From Leptospira johnsonii (GTDB lineage Bacteria > Spirochaetota > Leptospiria > Leptospirales > Leptospiraceae): a stretch of DNA of 64,000 bases. Under the pieces are notes generated by a model that saw only the letters and a list, made by a program, of their open reading frames with translations, was not told the origin of the DNA and ran no database searches. Shown here in pieces: positions 9,298 to 17,147 of the stretch (its first letter is position 1; every line of letters starts with the position of its first letter). The stretch spans positions 1,674,001-1,738,000 of the forward strand of contig NZ_BFAY01000011.1 of the NCBI RefSeq assembly GCF_003112675.1, read 5' to 3'. Made by a program: the position numbers and the translations under genes.

Positions 9298-9320
9298 CCT
9301 AGATCCGAAACAAATCTAGG
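9298..9320 (+). promoter_or_regulatory. Hairpin that partly covers the ribosome-binding site of the next micro-ORF
   Basis: CCTAGAT (9298-9304) pairs perfectly with ATCTAGG (9314-9320) across a 9-base loop. The right arm runs into AGGAG, the ribosome site of the small ORF at 9326. No T-run follows, so it is not a normal terminator. A translation-masking role is inference. Confidence 0.4.
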
Positions 9321-9325
9321 AGAAG

Positions 9326-9421
9326 ATGGACCCAATTCTAATCATAATAATCGTATCCGGATTTGCTGTAGGGATCGTGTACGGACTCTGGATCAAAAAA
9401 AGACATAAAGAATTAAAATAA
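9326..9421 (+). CDS. Micro-protein, 31 residues, single membrane segment (candidate)
   Basis: The ATG at 9326 follows a strong site (AGGAGAAG, directly upstream) and opens a 31-residue frame. It encodes a hydrophobic stretch (PILIIIIVSGFAVGIVYG), then Trp-Ile and a lysine/arginine-rich tail. This is the layout of a small membrane protein with the tail inside the cell. The support is the good ribosome site, the hydrophobic profile and the charged end, not homology. It lies 40 bases after the lipoprotein gene and may be its partner. Confidence 0.45.
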   Translation: MDPILIIIIVSGFAVGIVYGLWIKKRHKELK

Positions 9422-9543
9422 TCTAATCTCTGCTTTCGGGTTTCAAGAACCTGGACCTTATGGGACAGGCTCTTCAGGGACTCTAAAAAAAATTCCGAAA
9501 ATTGACCGTCTTGCATTCTTCATTTGTTATCTAATAAATAGAG

Positions 9544-9666
9544 ATGAAGAACAAAAGATTCAAATTGAGACTATGGAAATTTTATCGGATCATTAGACCG
9601 TTAATGGCGATCCTTATTTCTTTAGCATTTTTACTCGTGAGTATTTATCTTCCGATCAAGGTTTGA
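9544..9666 (+). CDS. Small basic membrane protein, 40 residues (candidate)
   Basis: The ATG at 9544 opens a 40-residue frame with a basic amphipathic start (MKNKRFKLRLWKFYRIIR) and one hydrophobic segment (MAILISLAFLLVSIYLPI). The ribosome site is weak (TAGAG). The positive-inside layout supports a real small membrane protein, but there is no homology evidence and it may be a chance frame. Confidence 0.35.
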   Translation: MKNKRFKLRLWKFYRIIRPLMAILISLAFLLVSIYLPIKV

Positions 9667-9710
9667 AGAATTATTAAATAATAATTTATATCTTGGATCT
9701 TAGTTTATTA

Positions 9711-10292
9711 CTACAACCTACCACCGAATAATATTGCGCAGAATATTATTTCTATTAATATCAGATGGCCCGCTAAAAAGGCGGCGATCGTAATTCCTAT
9801 TAAATTTACAAATGGGAACATTCTACTTCTTAATTTTTGTTCCGACATTCTAAAGGAAAAGAAGATTAGTAGAATGCTGGTTATCAATAGGATGATTCGA
9901 ATATCGATCGATCCTAATTCAGCATTAGGATAAAGATAGAAAGACGTAAAGAATATAAAGGAAATATTATGAATAGAAACTAAAAATCTGTAGATATTAA
10001 AATGTAATTTATTCTCAGATTTTGGAATGAGTCTTCCTGTGATAAAGGCTAAAACAGAAACGATTATTATTCCAATAAGGTTTGCAGTATAAAAAAAAGC
10101 CTCTTCCGATTCGAGTCGTATTTCGAATGCTTTAACTGACCAGGCAACGGCAAATAGTATAAATAGAGTAGGGAAAACTACAAGCCAGAATATTAATTTT
10201 ATCTGCTCATTTTGAATTCGTATTTGTAATTTTGAGATAACAAAGAAATGAAGGGTTGTGTAAAAAAGGAAATAAGCAGAAAGTTCGTTCAT
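9711..10292 (-). CDS. Multi-pass membrane protein of unknown function
   Basis: The 193-residue protein is almost wholly hydrophobic, with about six predicted membrane segments separated by short charged loops (for example KLQIRIQNEQIK, ESEE, IPKSENKLHFN). I recognise no transporter or enzyme motif. Its ATG is directly adjacent to the stop codon of the tetR-type gene at 10293, so it is probably co-transcribed with and translationally coupled to that regulator. That suggests it may share the inducer response of the regulator, but this is inference. Confidence 0.65.
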   Translation of the reverse strand: MNELSAYFLFYTTLHFFVISKLQIRIQNEQIKLIFWLVVFPTLFILFAVAWSVKAFEIRLESEEAFFYTANLIGIIIVSVLAFITGRLIPKSENKLHFNIYRFLVSIHNISFIFFTSFYLYPNAELGSIDIRIILLITSILLIFFSFRMSEQKLRSRMFPFVNLIGITIAAFLAGHLILIEIIFCAILFGGRL

Positions 10293-10925
10293 TTAAATTT
10301 CACAGTTATCCTGAGGAAGGAATAGCATAGATTTAAAAAAGACTTTCAGGATTTCTCTGCCTACGGTCTGCAAAGCTCTTTTATTGGAAATATCGGATTG
10401 GATCTGCAGTCCGTCAAAAAGAGCAAGTAATGTCCTGGCAGAAAGTTCAGGAGAAAGATCGGCCCTGATCTTACCGTTTTCCTGAGATTCTTTAATAGTC
10501 TTAGCGAAAAGTTTTTCTAAAGAATCATAAAAACTTAATATTTCTTTTTCCATCGCTCCGCAAGCTGTCGCTTCTGCAAACAAACGAGGACTACAATTTC
10601 CTTCCACTGCCAATCGATTCGCGAGTCTTTCTAAATATTCCACCAATCTTAAGTGGGGAGGGAGAGCCTTTACTTCAGGTTCTTCGAACCCGAATCTTTC
10701 CCAAGACAAAAAGTTTTGGATGAGAGTGTCCCTGATTTCTTCTTTGCTCTCGAAGTGGAAATAGATCCCTCCCTTTGTCAGACCTGCCGCGTCCGCAATG
10801 TCCTGGACAGAGGTCCTTTCGAAACCTTTGCTAAAAAAACATTGCATAGCTGCCTGAAGGATGGATTCCTTTCGGACCTCCTCCGGCAATTTTTTCCAGC
10901 TAGGTTTCGATTTGTTTAGTTTCAT
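10293..10925 (-). CDS. TetR/AcrR family transcriptional regulator (next to Old Yellow Enzyme gene)
   Basis: The N-terminal helix-turn-helix is typical (ILQAAMQCFFSKGFERTSV, DIADAAGLTKGGIYFHF), followed by a helical ligand-binding domain. The frame is open to a TTG at 10964, but the ATG at 10925 is preceded by GAGGGCAGGG and is the better start, giving 210 residues. It is divergent from the flavin oxidoreductase at 11074, and two copies of a TACC-N(7)-GGTAGGA-type palindrome lie between them. By analogy with NemR-NemA this repressor probably senses an electrophile or enone and controls both the reductase and itself. A conserved cysteine for sensing cannot be assigned with confidence. Confidence 0.88.
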   Translation of the reverse strand: MKLNKSKPSWKKLPEEVRKESILQAAMQCFFSKGFERTSVQDIADAAGLTKGGIYFHFESKEEIRDTLIQNFLSWERFGFEEPEVKALPPHLRLVEYLERLANRLAVEGNCSPRLFAEATACGAMEKEILSFYDSLEKLFAKTIKESQENGKIRADLSPELSARTLLALFDGLQIQSDISNKRALQTVGREILKVFFKSMLFLPQDNCEI

Positions 10926-10993
10926 CCCTGCCCTCTGTTTCTGAACTTTTCCTTCGCCCGTCAAACGAATTCTCCAAGATCCCTAAAAATAAA

Positions 10994-11008
10994 TACCAAC
11001 CGGTAGGA
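10994..11008. promoter_or_regulatory. Operator copy 1 for the TetR-type regulator
   Basis: TACCAACCGGTAGGA contains the inverted halves TACC and GGTA around a short centre. The same pattern recurs at 11038-11052. The location between divergent tetR and oxidoreductase genes is the expected place for a TetR operator. Binding is inferred. Confidence 0.65.
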
Positions 11009-11037
11009 ATTATTGTTGACCAGGCAAGTCCAATAAA

Positions 11038-11052
11038 TACCGAATGGTAGGA
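11038..11052. promoter_or_regulatory. Operator copy 2 for the TetR-type regulator
   Basis: TACCGAATGGTAGGA matches copy 1 at 12 of 15 positions. The centres are 44 bases apart, about four helical turns, so two dimers would lie on the same DNA face. This copy covers the ATG at 11044, one reason to reject that ATG as the translation start. TTGACC at 11016-11021 between the copies could be a -35 element, but no good -10 is seen. Confidence 0.6.
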
Positions 11053-11073
11053 AACTATTTGAGTGAGAATTTT

Positions 11074-12339
11074 ATGATCCAGGCATTATCAAAAGAAGGG
11101 ATATCTTCCGAACTAAAACTTCCCAACGGCCAAATGCTCAAAAACAGAATAGTAAAAGCATCTATGGAAGAAGGTCTTTCGGATCAGGAATTTCTCCCTA
11201 GCCAAAGATTGTTCAAACTTTATGAGAGATGGTCCCAATCAGGTGCGGGACTTCTTCTTACCGGAAACGTAATGGTAGATTTGAACGGACTCACAGGTCC
11301 GGGCAATGTGATCTTAAGAAAGGACATGAACCTTTCTCCACTAAAAAAATGGGCAGAGATCGGACAGTCCGGCGGTTCTAAAATTTGGATGCAGATCAAT
11401 CATCCTGGAAGACAAACATTCGGCTTCATTTCGGAAACACCTGTTGCTCCTTCTCCTGTAAAAGTACATATTCCTGGAAGAATGTTCTCTAAAGTTTTCG
11501 GAGTACCCAGAGCATTAAGCGGAGAAGAGATCAAAGGCCTCATCCAAAAGTTTGTAGATGCAGCTATCTTAGCAGAAAAGGCGGGATTTAACGGAGTAGA
11601 AGTCCATTCCGCTCATGGATATTTATTAAACCAATTCCTTTCTCCTATCAGCAATATTAGAAAAGATGAATGGGGTGGCTCTTTGGAGAATCGGGCCAGA
11701 TTCCTTTTAGAAGTTTTGAAAGGAATTAAAGCATCTGTTCGATCCGATTTCGGAATAGGGGTTAAAATAAATTCTGCCGACTTCCAAGGAGGAGGTTTCC
11801 AGGAAGAAGATTCTATCCAAGTTATCAAAATGTTGGAACCGATAGGTTTGGACCTTTTGGAAATTTCAGGAGGAAACTATGAATCTCCTGCAATGCAAGG
11901 AACAGGTACAAACAAAAGAGAAGCTTACTTTTTAGATTTTGCTAAAAAAGCAAAAGAGATGACGAGAATTCCTCTATTAGTGACTGGAGGATTCAGAAGC
12001 AGAGCCGTGATGGAAGAAGCTGTGATTTCAAAAGAAGCGGATCTAATCGGGATCGCTGCACCTTTTGCATTCTATCCTACATTTGTTAAAGGATTACTTT
12101 CCGGAAATATAGAAAATGTATCCGTCGAAATACCTAAACTTTCTAACCCTGCAATCAATTCGCTTTCTAAAATGTCCGCGATCCGTCTTCAGTTCAGAAG
12201 AATGGGAGAAGGTAAAGACCCTAAACTTCCAGGTTCTTTGATTTGGAATATGATCAGAGATCAGATCAGAGGAAGACGTAACGCTAAAAATTACCGAAAA
12301 TTTTTGGAACAAATTTCTTCAAAGCGGATCGCATCTTGA
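11074..12339 (+). CDS. NADH:flavin oxidoreductase, Old Yellow Enzyme family
   Basis: An FMN-binding TIM-barrel ene-reductase. Landmarks in order: RIVKASMEE, the MQINHPGRQ strand, EKAGFNGVEVHSAHGYLLNQFL with the substrate-binding H-x(2)-H-type region, then SPISNIRKDEWGGSLENRAR, which is highly typical of the family, and a phosphate-binding end (PLLVTGGFRS). It lacks the C-terminal FAD/NAD domains of 2,4-dienoyl-CoA reductase, so it is the short, one-domain form. I use the ATG at 11074; an upstream in-frame ATG at 11044 lies inside operator copy 2 and has no ribosome site. It is regulated by the divergent TetR protein in all likelihood. A role in detoxifying activated alkenes, quinones or nitro-compounds is inferred from the family. 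Confidence 0.9.
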   Translation: MIQALSKEGISSELKLPNGQMLKNRIVKASMEEGLSDQEFLPSQRLFKLYERWSQSGAGLLLTGNVMVDLNGLTGPGNVILRKDMNLSPLKKWAEIGQSGGSKIWMQINHPGRQTFGFISETPVAPSPVKVHIPGRMFSKVFGVPRALSGEEIKGLIQKFVDAAILAEKAGFNGVEVHSAHGYLLNQFLSPISNIRKDEWGGSLENRARFLLEVLKGIKASVRSDFGIGVKINSADFQGGGFQEEDSIQVIKMLEPIGLDLLEISGGNYESPAMQGTGTNKREAYFLDFAKKAKEMTRIPLLVTGGFRSRAVMEEAVISKEADLIGIAAPFAFYPTFVKGLLSGNIENVSVEIPKLSNPAINSLSKMSAIRLQFRRMGEGKDPKLPGSLIWNMIRDQIRGRRNAKNYRKFLEQISSKRIAS

Positions 12340-12374
12340 GACGACTTAATCCATTGAATAGCAAACCTTAAACC

Positions 12375-12407
12375 GTCCGTCGGAGGAATTCCGACGGACC
12401 TTTTTTT
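12375..12407 (+). terminator. Rho-independent terminator
   Basis: A perfect 10-base stem (GTCCGTCGGA, 12375-12384, with TCCGACGGAC, 12390-12399) with a 5-base loop is followed by C and seven T. It ends the oxidoreductase transcript just before the convergent MFS gene, whose stop is at 12410. Confidence 0.9.
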
Positions 12408-12409
12408 AT

Positions 12410-13663
12410 TTATTTTCGGGAGAGGGAATTCTCTTGTACTTTTGCTCCTAACATCAAAGGAGATTCTTTGAGTAAGAAGGACAAACCTAAGTTCAATACC
12501 CCAAGACCTATGAATATTTTTAAGAATAGATCTATTCCTAAAAAGTTCAGTCCTAAGATAAAAAGGATCCCAGAGATCTGACCGATCCAAAGTAAAAGCC
12601 CTTGTGAGGAAGATTCAGGCGCAGGAGAAGTGATCTCAGCACAATATTGGAATCCGATCGGTGCTCCGATCCCAAGTAGGAAAAATCCTATCAAAAACGC
12701 TCCAGTTAAAACTAGATTATAGTCGTTCGCTAAGGAGAATAATAACATTCCCGGCAAAAATCCGGCCATAGAGATTACAAGGAAAGGTTGTCTTTTTCCA
12801 AGTTTATCGGAGATTAATGGAACAAAAATGCCTGCAATAATTCCGGACATAAGCATCATTCCTGCAATTTCTCCGGACTGGGTCATATTCAGATGTTTTG
12901 TTTCGCAGATCTGGTCAATACAAGTGCTGACTGCATTAAATATTCCTAATCCGATTAGGAATAGAAGTAGGGACTTTCTCATATCCTTTTGGCTTAAGAT
13001 ATGTTTTAAACCCTCGAAAACTTTAAATTTGGAACTTTGCTGATTTGCTAAATCCGGAGCAGTTGGAGGTTTCTCTTTGAAGAATGCCAAAAATACTACG
13101 GCTCCTATCAGGGCAATCAGTCCGTAGTTCAAGAGTATACTAGGGATCTCTTGCGGATTAGGATTCACTTCTCCTAACATTCTAGGAGTGATTGCCATTA
13201 CTAAAATAATACCTATAAATTGAGCCAGTGTTCCTATTGCTACTGCCGTCGCTCTTTCTGTAATCGGGAACCATTGTACGCCAACTTTCGTGACAGCATT
13301 TAATATGAAGGGTTGTGCAATCGCTAAACCGATTTGAGATGCGATCACTATACTAAAATTATCTGCGTATACTCCTTTGCTTAAGGAGAAAATTCCGGTG
13401 AGAGCAGCGCCCACTCCGACTCCGATCCGAATTCCATAAGTATCTATGATATAAGAAGCGGGAATTGCCATTAATACGAATACTCCCATAAAGATGAGAG
13501 AAAGAAGATCTATTTGAAGGCTTGATACATCGTAAAAAACTCTAGCCTCTCTGGCTATAGGCGCAAAAGTCAGCCATTGGATTTGGATAATCGCCGTAAT
13601 TAACGCGTATAGACCAAGAATCACCCATCTGTAGCCGTATACCTTTACTTGGTTTTCACGCAT
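12410..13663 (-). CDS. MFS transporter, FLVCR-like
   Basis: The 417-residue protein has the twelve hydrophobic segments of a major facilitator. The N-terminus (YGYRWVILGLYALITAI, QWLTFAPIAREA, IDLLSLIFMGVF, PASYIIDTYGIRIGV) resembles the FLVCR/DIRC2 branch, whose animal members move haem, choline or other small molecules. The ligand in bacteria is not known. The start ATG at 13663 gives a short cytoplasmic tail before the first helix. It is convergent with the oxidoreductase and separated from it by a terminator. The 437 bases upstream carry no gene and should hold its promoter. Confidence 0.82.
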   Translation of the reverse strand: MRENQVKVYGYRWVILGLYALITAIIQIQWLTFAPIAREARVFYDVSSLQIDLLSLIFMGVFVLMAIPASYIIDTYGIRIGVGVGAALTGIFSLSKGVYADNFSIVIASQIGLAIAQPFILNAVTKVGVQWFPITERATAVAIGTLAQFIGIILVMAITPRMLGEVNPNPQEIPSILLNYGLIALIGAVVFLAFFKEKPPTAPDLANQQSSKFKVFEGLKHILSQKDMRKSLLLFLIGLGIFNAVSTCIDQICETKHLNMTQSGEIAGMMLMSGIIAGIFVPLISDKLGKRQPFLVISMAGFLPGMLLFSLANDYNLVLTGAFLIGFFLLGIGAPIGFQYCAEITSPAPESSSQGLLLWIGQISGILFILGLNFLGIDLFLKIFIGLGVLNLGLSFLLKESPLMLGAKVQENSLSRK

Positions 13664-14100
13664 AGAAAGCCCCGTTTTTATTTAAATAAAGAAAAATAAT
13701 AATTCGCATCACTTAGGTCCGAGGTAGTCATCCCTTTTATGCTCGGAAGTAACAATGACAGTATAGAAGGTATATGTTCTAGTTCCAAGCAAATTATAAT
13801 TTTGGAATAAGAAGTACCTGCTATTTTAATTTCTAATTATAACGACTTAAATATTATGCGAATAAGTGATTTTGTGAAATGTAAGACGCATATAAGTGCA
13901 AGGTAATTCGATCCTATAATCTCGTTCTTTTTCGCCCTCATACAATATTCGATTGTGAGCTATTACTTTAAGAAATAAGAAAGTTGTAAGTTTCTTATAT
14001 TGAAGAAGGACCGACTTCTTAAATTCGGACGTTCGACTTAAACAATGCGGACGACCGTTTCCTCTTTTGCCTTATCATCTAAGGCAGTGGAGAAAATTTT
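13664..14100. other. Intergenic stretch, no gene seen
   Basis: This A/T-rich gap lies between two divergent genes and no convincing ORF is present. One clear inverted repeat is ATAAGAAA (13975-13982) and TTTCTTAT (13991-13998) with an 8-base spacer, 103 bases before the lipoprotein start at 14101. A shorter one is AAGAAG/CTTCTT near 14002-14019. Either could be an operator or an mRNA hairpin. I see no recognisable riboswitch or small RNA. Confidence 0.5.
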
Positions 14101-15195
14101 ATGTTAAAAAAATGGTCTATAGTCTTTGCATTGGTTTTGGCCGTTGTAAAATGTGAAACAGGAAATTTAGAAGATAGGACAACGTTACCCAAGTATCCGA
14201 ATTCTTCCTTAGAAAAAGTGATCCAGTTGGATCGTCCTCCCGGCAATATAAGTGCATCGACATCCGGAAGGATCTTCTTCTCCTTCTTTCCTCAAGGATC
14301 TCCTCCGATCAAAGTTGCAGAGTTAAAGAACGGTCAGGTTCTTCCTTTTCCGAACCAAAACTTCCAGAAAAATTTTAATACTGTCCTTTCAGTGAGAGTG
14401 GATGATAAGAATAGGCTCTGGACCCTGGATTATGGCAATCTGGGACTTACAAGGCCAAAGGTTTACGCATTCGATATAGAAACGGGAGCTACGATCCACG
14501 AGTATGAATTTCCTATTTCTATCGCTCCTAAGGATTCATTGTTCAACGATATGCAGATCGATACGGTAACAGAGACGATCTTTATCACGGATACAAGCCC
14601 TCTGATTCCAGACCCGGGCTTAGTAGTGTATGATATCGCCAGCAAAAAAGCGAGAAGACTATTAAAGGACCATGTTTCCGTAGTGGGAGAAAGGAATGAA
14701 ATCGTGGTGAACGGAACTCCTTTCCAAGTGGCAGGTGTTTCCATCATATTTAATGCGGACTCCATCGCTTTGGACCAAAATAGGGAGTGGTTGTATTTTG
14801 CTCCTTTCACTTCCGGAGAATTATATCGTGCAAAAACGAGTGTCTTACGCGATTCCACATTAAATGCGGCTCAACTAGCGGCACAGGTAGAACAATATTC
14901 TTTAAAATCAATGAGTGACGGTATCAGTATCGATAAGGGCGGAAATATTTATGTGACCGACGCGGAGCATTCTGCGGTGAACCTGATCGATCCTGATAAA
15001 AAGATAACCACATTATTCAAGGACCCAAGTTTCCGTTGGCCGGACGGATTCAGCTATGCTCCGGATGGATATATGTATCTGACTTGCAGTGCGTTAAACG
15101 AAGTGTTCCTACAAACAGACAGCATAATCTTAAGCAAAGGACCTTATTATATTTATAGATTCAAACCGGAAGCGGAAGGGATCATAGGTAGATAA
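14101..15195 (+). CDS. Lipoprotein of the major royal jelly protein/yellow-like propeller family
   Basis: The 364-residue product starts with a lipoprotein signal (MLKKWSIVFALVLAVVKC, cysteine 18). The body matches the MRJP/yellow six-bladed propeller: LWTLDYGN near residue 105, KVYAFDIETG, FNDMQIDTVTETIFITDTS, FNADSIALDQNREWLYFAPF, and SDGISIDKGGNIYVTD followed by RWPDGFSYAPDGYMYLT. Bacterial members are exported and poorly understood; some resemble lactonases such as SMP-30, so sugar-lactone or small-molecule binding is possible. It is transcribed toward the xylulokinase gene but separated by 227 bases containing a strong promoter, so it is probably a separate unit. Confidence 0.8.
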   Translation: MLKKWSIVFALVLAVVKCETGNLEDRTTLPKYPNSSLEKVIQLDRPPGNISASTSGRIFFSFFPQGSPPIKVAELKNGQVLPFPNQNFQKNFNTVLSVRVDDKNRLWTLDYGNLGLTRPKVYAFDIETGATIHEYEFPISIAPKDSLFNDMQIDTVTETIFITDTSPLIPDPGLVVYDIASKKARRLLKDHVSVVGERNEIVVNGTPFQVAGVSIIFNADSIALDQNREWLYFAPFTSGELYRAKTSVLRDSTLNAAQLAAQVEQYSLKSMSDGISIDKGGNIYVTDAEHSAVNLIDPDKKITTLFKDPSFRWPDGFSYAPDGYMYLTCSALNEVFLQTDSIILSKGPYYIYRFKPEAEGIIGR

Positions 15196-15266
15196 TTTTT
15201 TTTTAGAGATTTCGCAGCAACCCAAAGGGAGCGAGAAAACGACCGCACATCGCTGTCGCGATTCTA

Positions 15267-15294
15267 TTGACACGGAAAGACAATCGTATATAAC
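15267..15294 (+). promoter_or_regulatory. Sigma-70-type promoter of the xylulokinase transcript
   Basis: A perfect TTGACA (15267-15272) and TATAAC (15289-15294) are separated by 16 bases. Transcription would begin near 15301, about 120 bases before the kinase start, giving a long leader that contains a small hairpin with T-run and the 22-bp palindrome. Confidence 0.65.
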
Positions 15295-15322
15295 CGCCTC
15301 CTCATTCTAGAGAACATTCTAG

Positions 15323-15342
15323 AAAAAAGGATTGCCCTTTTT
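15323..15342 (+). terminator. Possible leader hairpin with T-run
   Basis: AAAAAGG pairs with CCTTTTT around a short centre at 15324-15342, within the kinase leader. The stem is weak (only two G-C pairs), so an attenuator role is a guess. Confidence 0.25.
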
Positions 15343-15362
15343 GGAGGCTTTTTCATTCTCCT

Positions 15363-15384
15363 GATGAGTGAGCGCTCACTCATC
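15363..15384. promoter_or_regulatory. Perfect 22-bp palindromic operator upstream of xylulokinase
   Basis: The left arm GATGAGTGAGC (15363-15373) and the right arm GCTCACTCATC (15374-15384) are exact reverse complements with no spacer. TGAGTGAGC-type halves are typical of TetR-family operators, and a TetR gene follows the kinase gene at 17148. The palindrome lies about 40 bases before the kinase ATG and about 60 bases after the presumed transcription start. Binding by that TetR is inferred. Confidence 0.75.
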
Positions 15385-15422
15385 GAGTAAAACTCGCAAC
15401 TGGGCTTCGGAGGATTTACTGC

Positions 15423-17030
15423 ATGAAATCAAAAGTCTATGTTTTGGCTTACGATATAGGAACTACCGGGACCAAAACTTGCCTATTTGAAATAGGTGAT
15501 AGGCTTACTCTTGTACATTCCGTAACCCAAGAATACGGGCTCACACTTTTAGAGGGCGGAGGAGTGGAGCAGGATCCCCAAGATTGGTGGAATTCGATGA
15601 GAGAAACCACCGCTCAGGTCTTAAAAGAAACCAAATTAGATCCTGCAGAAATCCGTGGGATCTCTTTCTGTTCTCAAATGCAAGGTCTCGTCTTAGTGGA
15701 CAAGGATCTGAAACCGGTTCGTCCAGCAATGAGTTATATGGACCAAAGGGCCCGGGAAGAAATGAAAAAAGGGATAGAGCATGGGCTCAAGATAGAAGGT
15801 CTGAATGCTTATAAACTTCTTCGTTCCTTACAGATCACTGGTGCAGTCGCTGGAAGTGTAAAAGATCCATTATGGAAATATAAATGGGTAGAAGCTAAAG
15901 AAGCAGAAAAATTCGCAAGAGTATATAAGTGGTTGGATGTGAAAGATTATCTGACCGCCAGATGTACTGGCAGAGCGACAATGACCTTGGATTCTGCATT
16001 CGCCACTTTTCTGTATGATTCTCGTCCCGGCAAAAGCCGTTGGCATAAGGGACTTTGCAAAATGTTCGGAGTTCGTCCTGAACATCTTCCCGATCTCATC
16101 CAATCTACGGATCTAATTGGCGGACTGACTCAAACATCCGCAAAAGAACTCGGCTTAAAAGAAGGAACTGCGGTTTTCGGTGGAGGGGGGGATGCAACTC
16201 TCATCGGAATAGGGGCAGGTGCGGTAGAAGAAGGGGACACTCATATTTATGCAGGGACTTCCGGTTGGGTCTCTACAGTGACTAAGAAAAGAACTGTGGA
16301 CATCAACGCCAGGATTGCGTCTATCGTGGGTGCGAGAGCGGGTTATTATAATTATTTCGGAGAACAGGAAACCTCCGGTAAATGTCTGCAATGGGTCAAG
16401 GATCATCTTGCCCTAGACGAGATAGATGTTTATTTAGAAAAAAAGAATGTAACGGAAGGAGAAGACGCAGTACACGAAAGTCTTTTTGCATTCTTATTCG
16501 AATCTATCAAGGATACTCCTGCAGGAAGTGACGGAGTTATCTTCACTCCTTGGTTGCATGGGAACCGTTGTCCTTTCGAAGATCCTGCAGCTAGAGGAAT
16601 GTTCTTTAATATAGGTCTGGATACAGGAAAAAGAAAACTCATCCGATCCGTGATCGAAGGGATTTCATTTCATAAGCGTTGGATCTTAGAATTGTCCCAA
16701 GCAAAGATCCCTGCTTCTTCCACGATTCGATTTGTGGGTGGAGTTGCACGTTCTCCTATCATTTGTCAGATCTTAGCGGATATCACAGGTAAGACGATAG
16801 AAACGATAGATCATCCTCAAAATGCAGGGGCAACGGGAGCGGCAGCAATTGCTGCATTAGGATTAGGTAAAATTCATTCTTTTGAAGAGATTAAAAATTT
16901 AATACCTAGTAAAGAAAGATGGAATCCGAATCTTGCGAACAAATCGGTATACGATCGGAATTTTTCCGTATTCAAAAAGTTATACGAGGCTAATAAGGCG
17001 CATTACGCAATCTTAAATACATACAAATAA
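15423..17030 (+). CDS. Xylulokinase-like FGGY-family carbohydrate kinase
   Basis: The 535-residue enzyme has the two-lobed FGGY fold. The phosphate-binding loop is DIGTTGTKT (11-19). SFCSQMQGLVLVD and DQRAREEM belong to the sugar-binding lobe, with TMTLDSAFATFL further on; the second ATP-binding part is seen in GGGGDATLIGIGAG, YAGTSGWV and FVGGVARSPIICQ, followed by the AGATGAAAIAALG ending. The likely reaction is phosphorylation of D-xylulose or a similar polyol/ketose, but FGGY specificity is hard to call. GGAGG lies about 10 bases before the ATG. Transcription appears to be controlled by the upstream palindrome and the TetR gene downstream. No pentose transporter or isomerase is adjacent. 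Confidence 0.85.
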   Translation: MKSKVYVLAYDIGTTGTKTCLFEIGDRLTLVHSVTQEYGLTLLEGGGVEQDPQDWWNSMRETTAQVLKETKLDPAEIRGISFCSQMQGLVLVDKDLKPVRPAMSYMDQRAREEMKKGIEHGLKIEGLNAYKLLRSLQITGAVAGSVKDPLWKYKWVEAKEAEKFARVYKWLDVKDYLTARCTGRATMTLDSAFATFLYDSRPGKSRWHKGLCKMFGVRPEHLPDLIQSTDLIGGLTQTSAKELGLKEGTAVFGGGGDATLIGIGAGAVEEGDTHIYAGTSGWVSTVTKKRTVDINARIASIVGARAGYYNYFGEQETSGKCLQWVKDHLALDEIDVYLEKKNVTEGEDAVHESLFAFLFESIKDTPAGSDGVIFTPWLHGNRCPFEDPAARGMFFNIGLDTGKRKLIRSVIEGISFHKRWILELSQAKIPASSTIRFVGGVARSPIICQILADITGKTIETIDHPQNAGATGAAAIAALGLGKIHSFEEIKNLIPSKERWNPNLANKSVYDRNFSVFKKLYEANKAHYAILNTYK

Positions 17031-17036
17031 AAAAGG

Positions 17037-17126
17037 ACCGAGCTTATCCCATAAGGGACTCCTTATGAAATACACTTTTTATGGTGTGGATATTTTTGTG
17101 ATTCAAGAATAGAATTCACGAGCTCG
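17037..17126. repeat. Nested inverted repeats between xylulokinase and tetR genes
   Basis: An outer pair, ACCGAGCT near 17037 and AGCTCGGT near 17119, encloses an inner perfect hairpin CATAAGG (17050-17056)/CCTTATG (17061-17067) with a 4-base loop. The inner hairpin may act as a weak terminator, although the following T-run is interrupted. Confidence 0.4.
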
Positions 17127-17147
17127 GTTCAGGCAGGGTGTCAACAG

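Noticed and set aside
13975..13998. Inverted repeat considered as a terminator or small RNA
   Set aside because: No T-run and no promoter in the right place; kept only as a note in the intergenic entry.
15303..15323. Repeated CATTCTAGA segments in the xylulokinase leader
   Set aside because: Only two partial copies; more simply explained by chance than by an operator.
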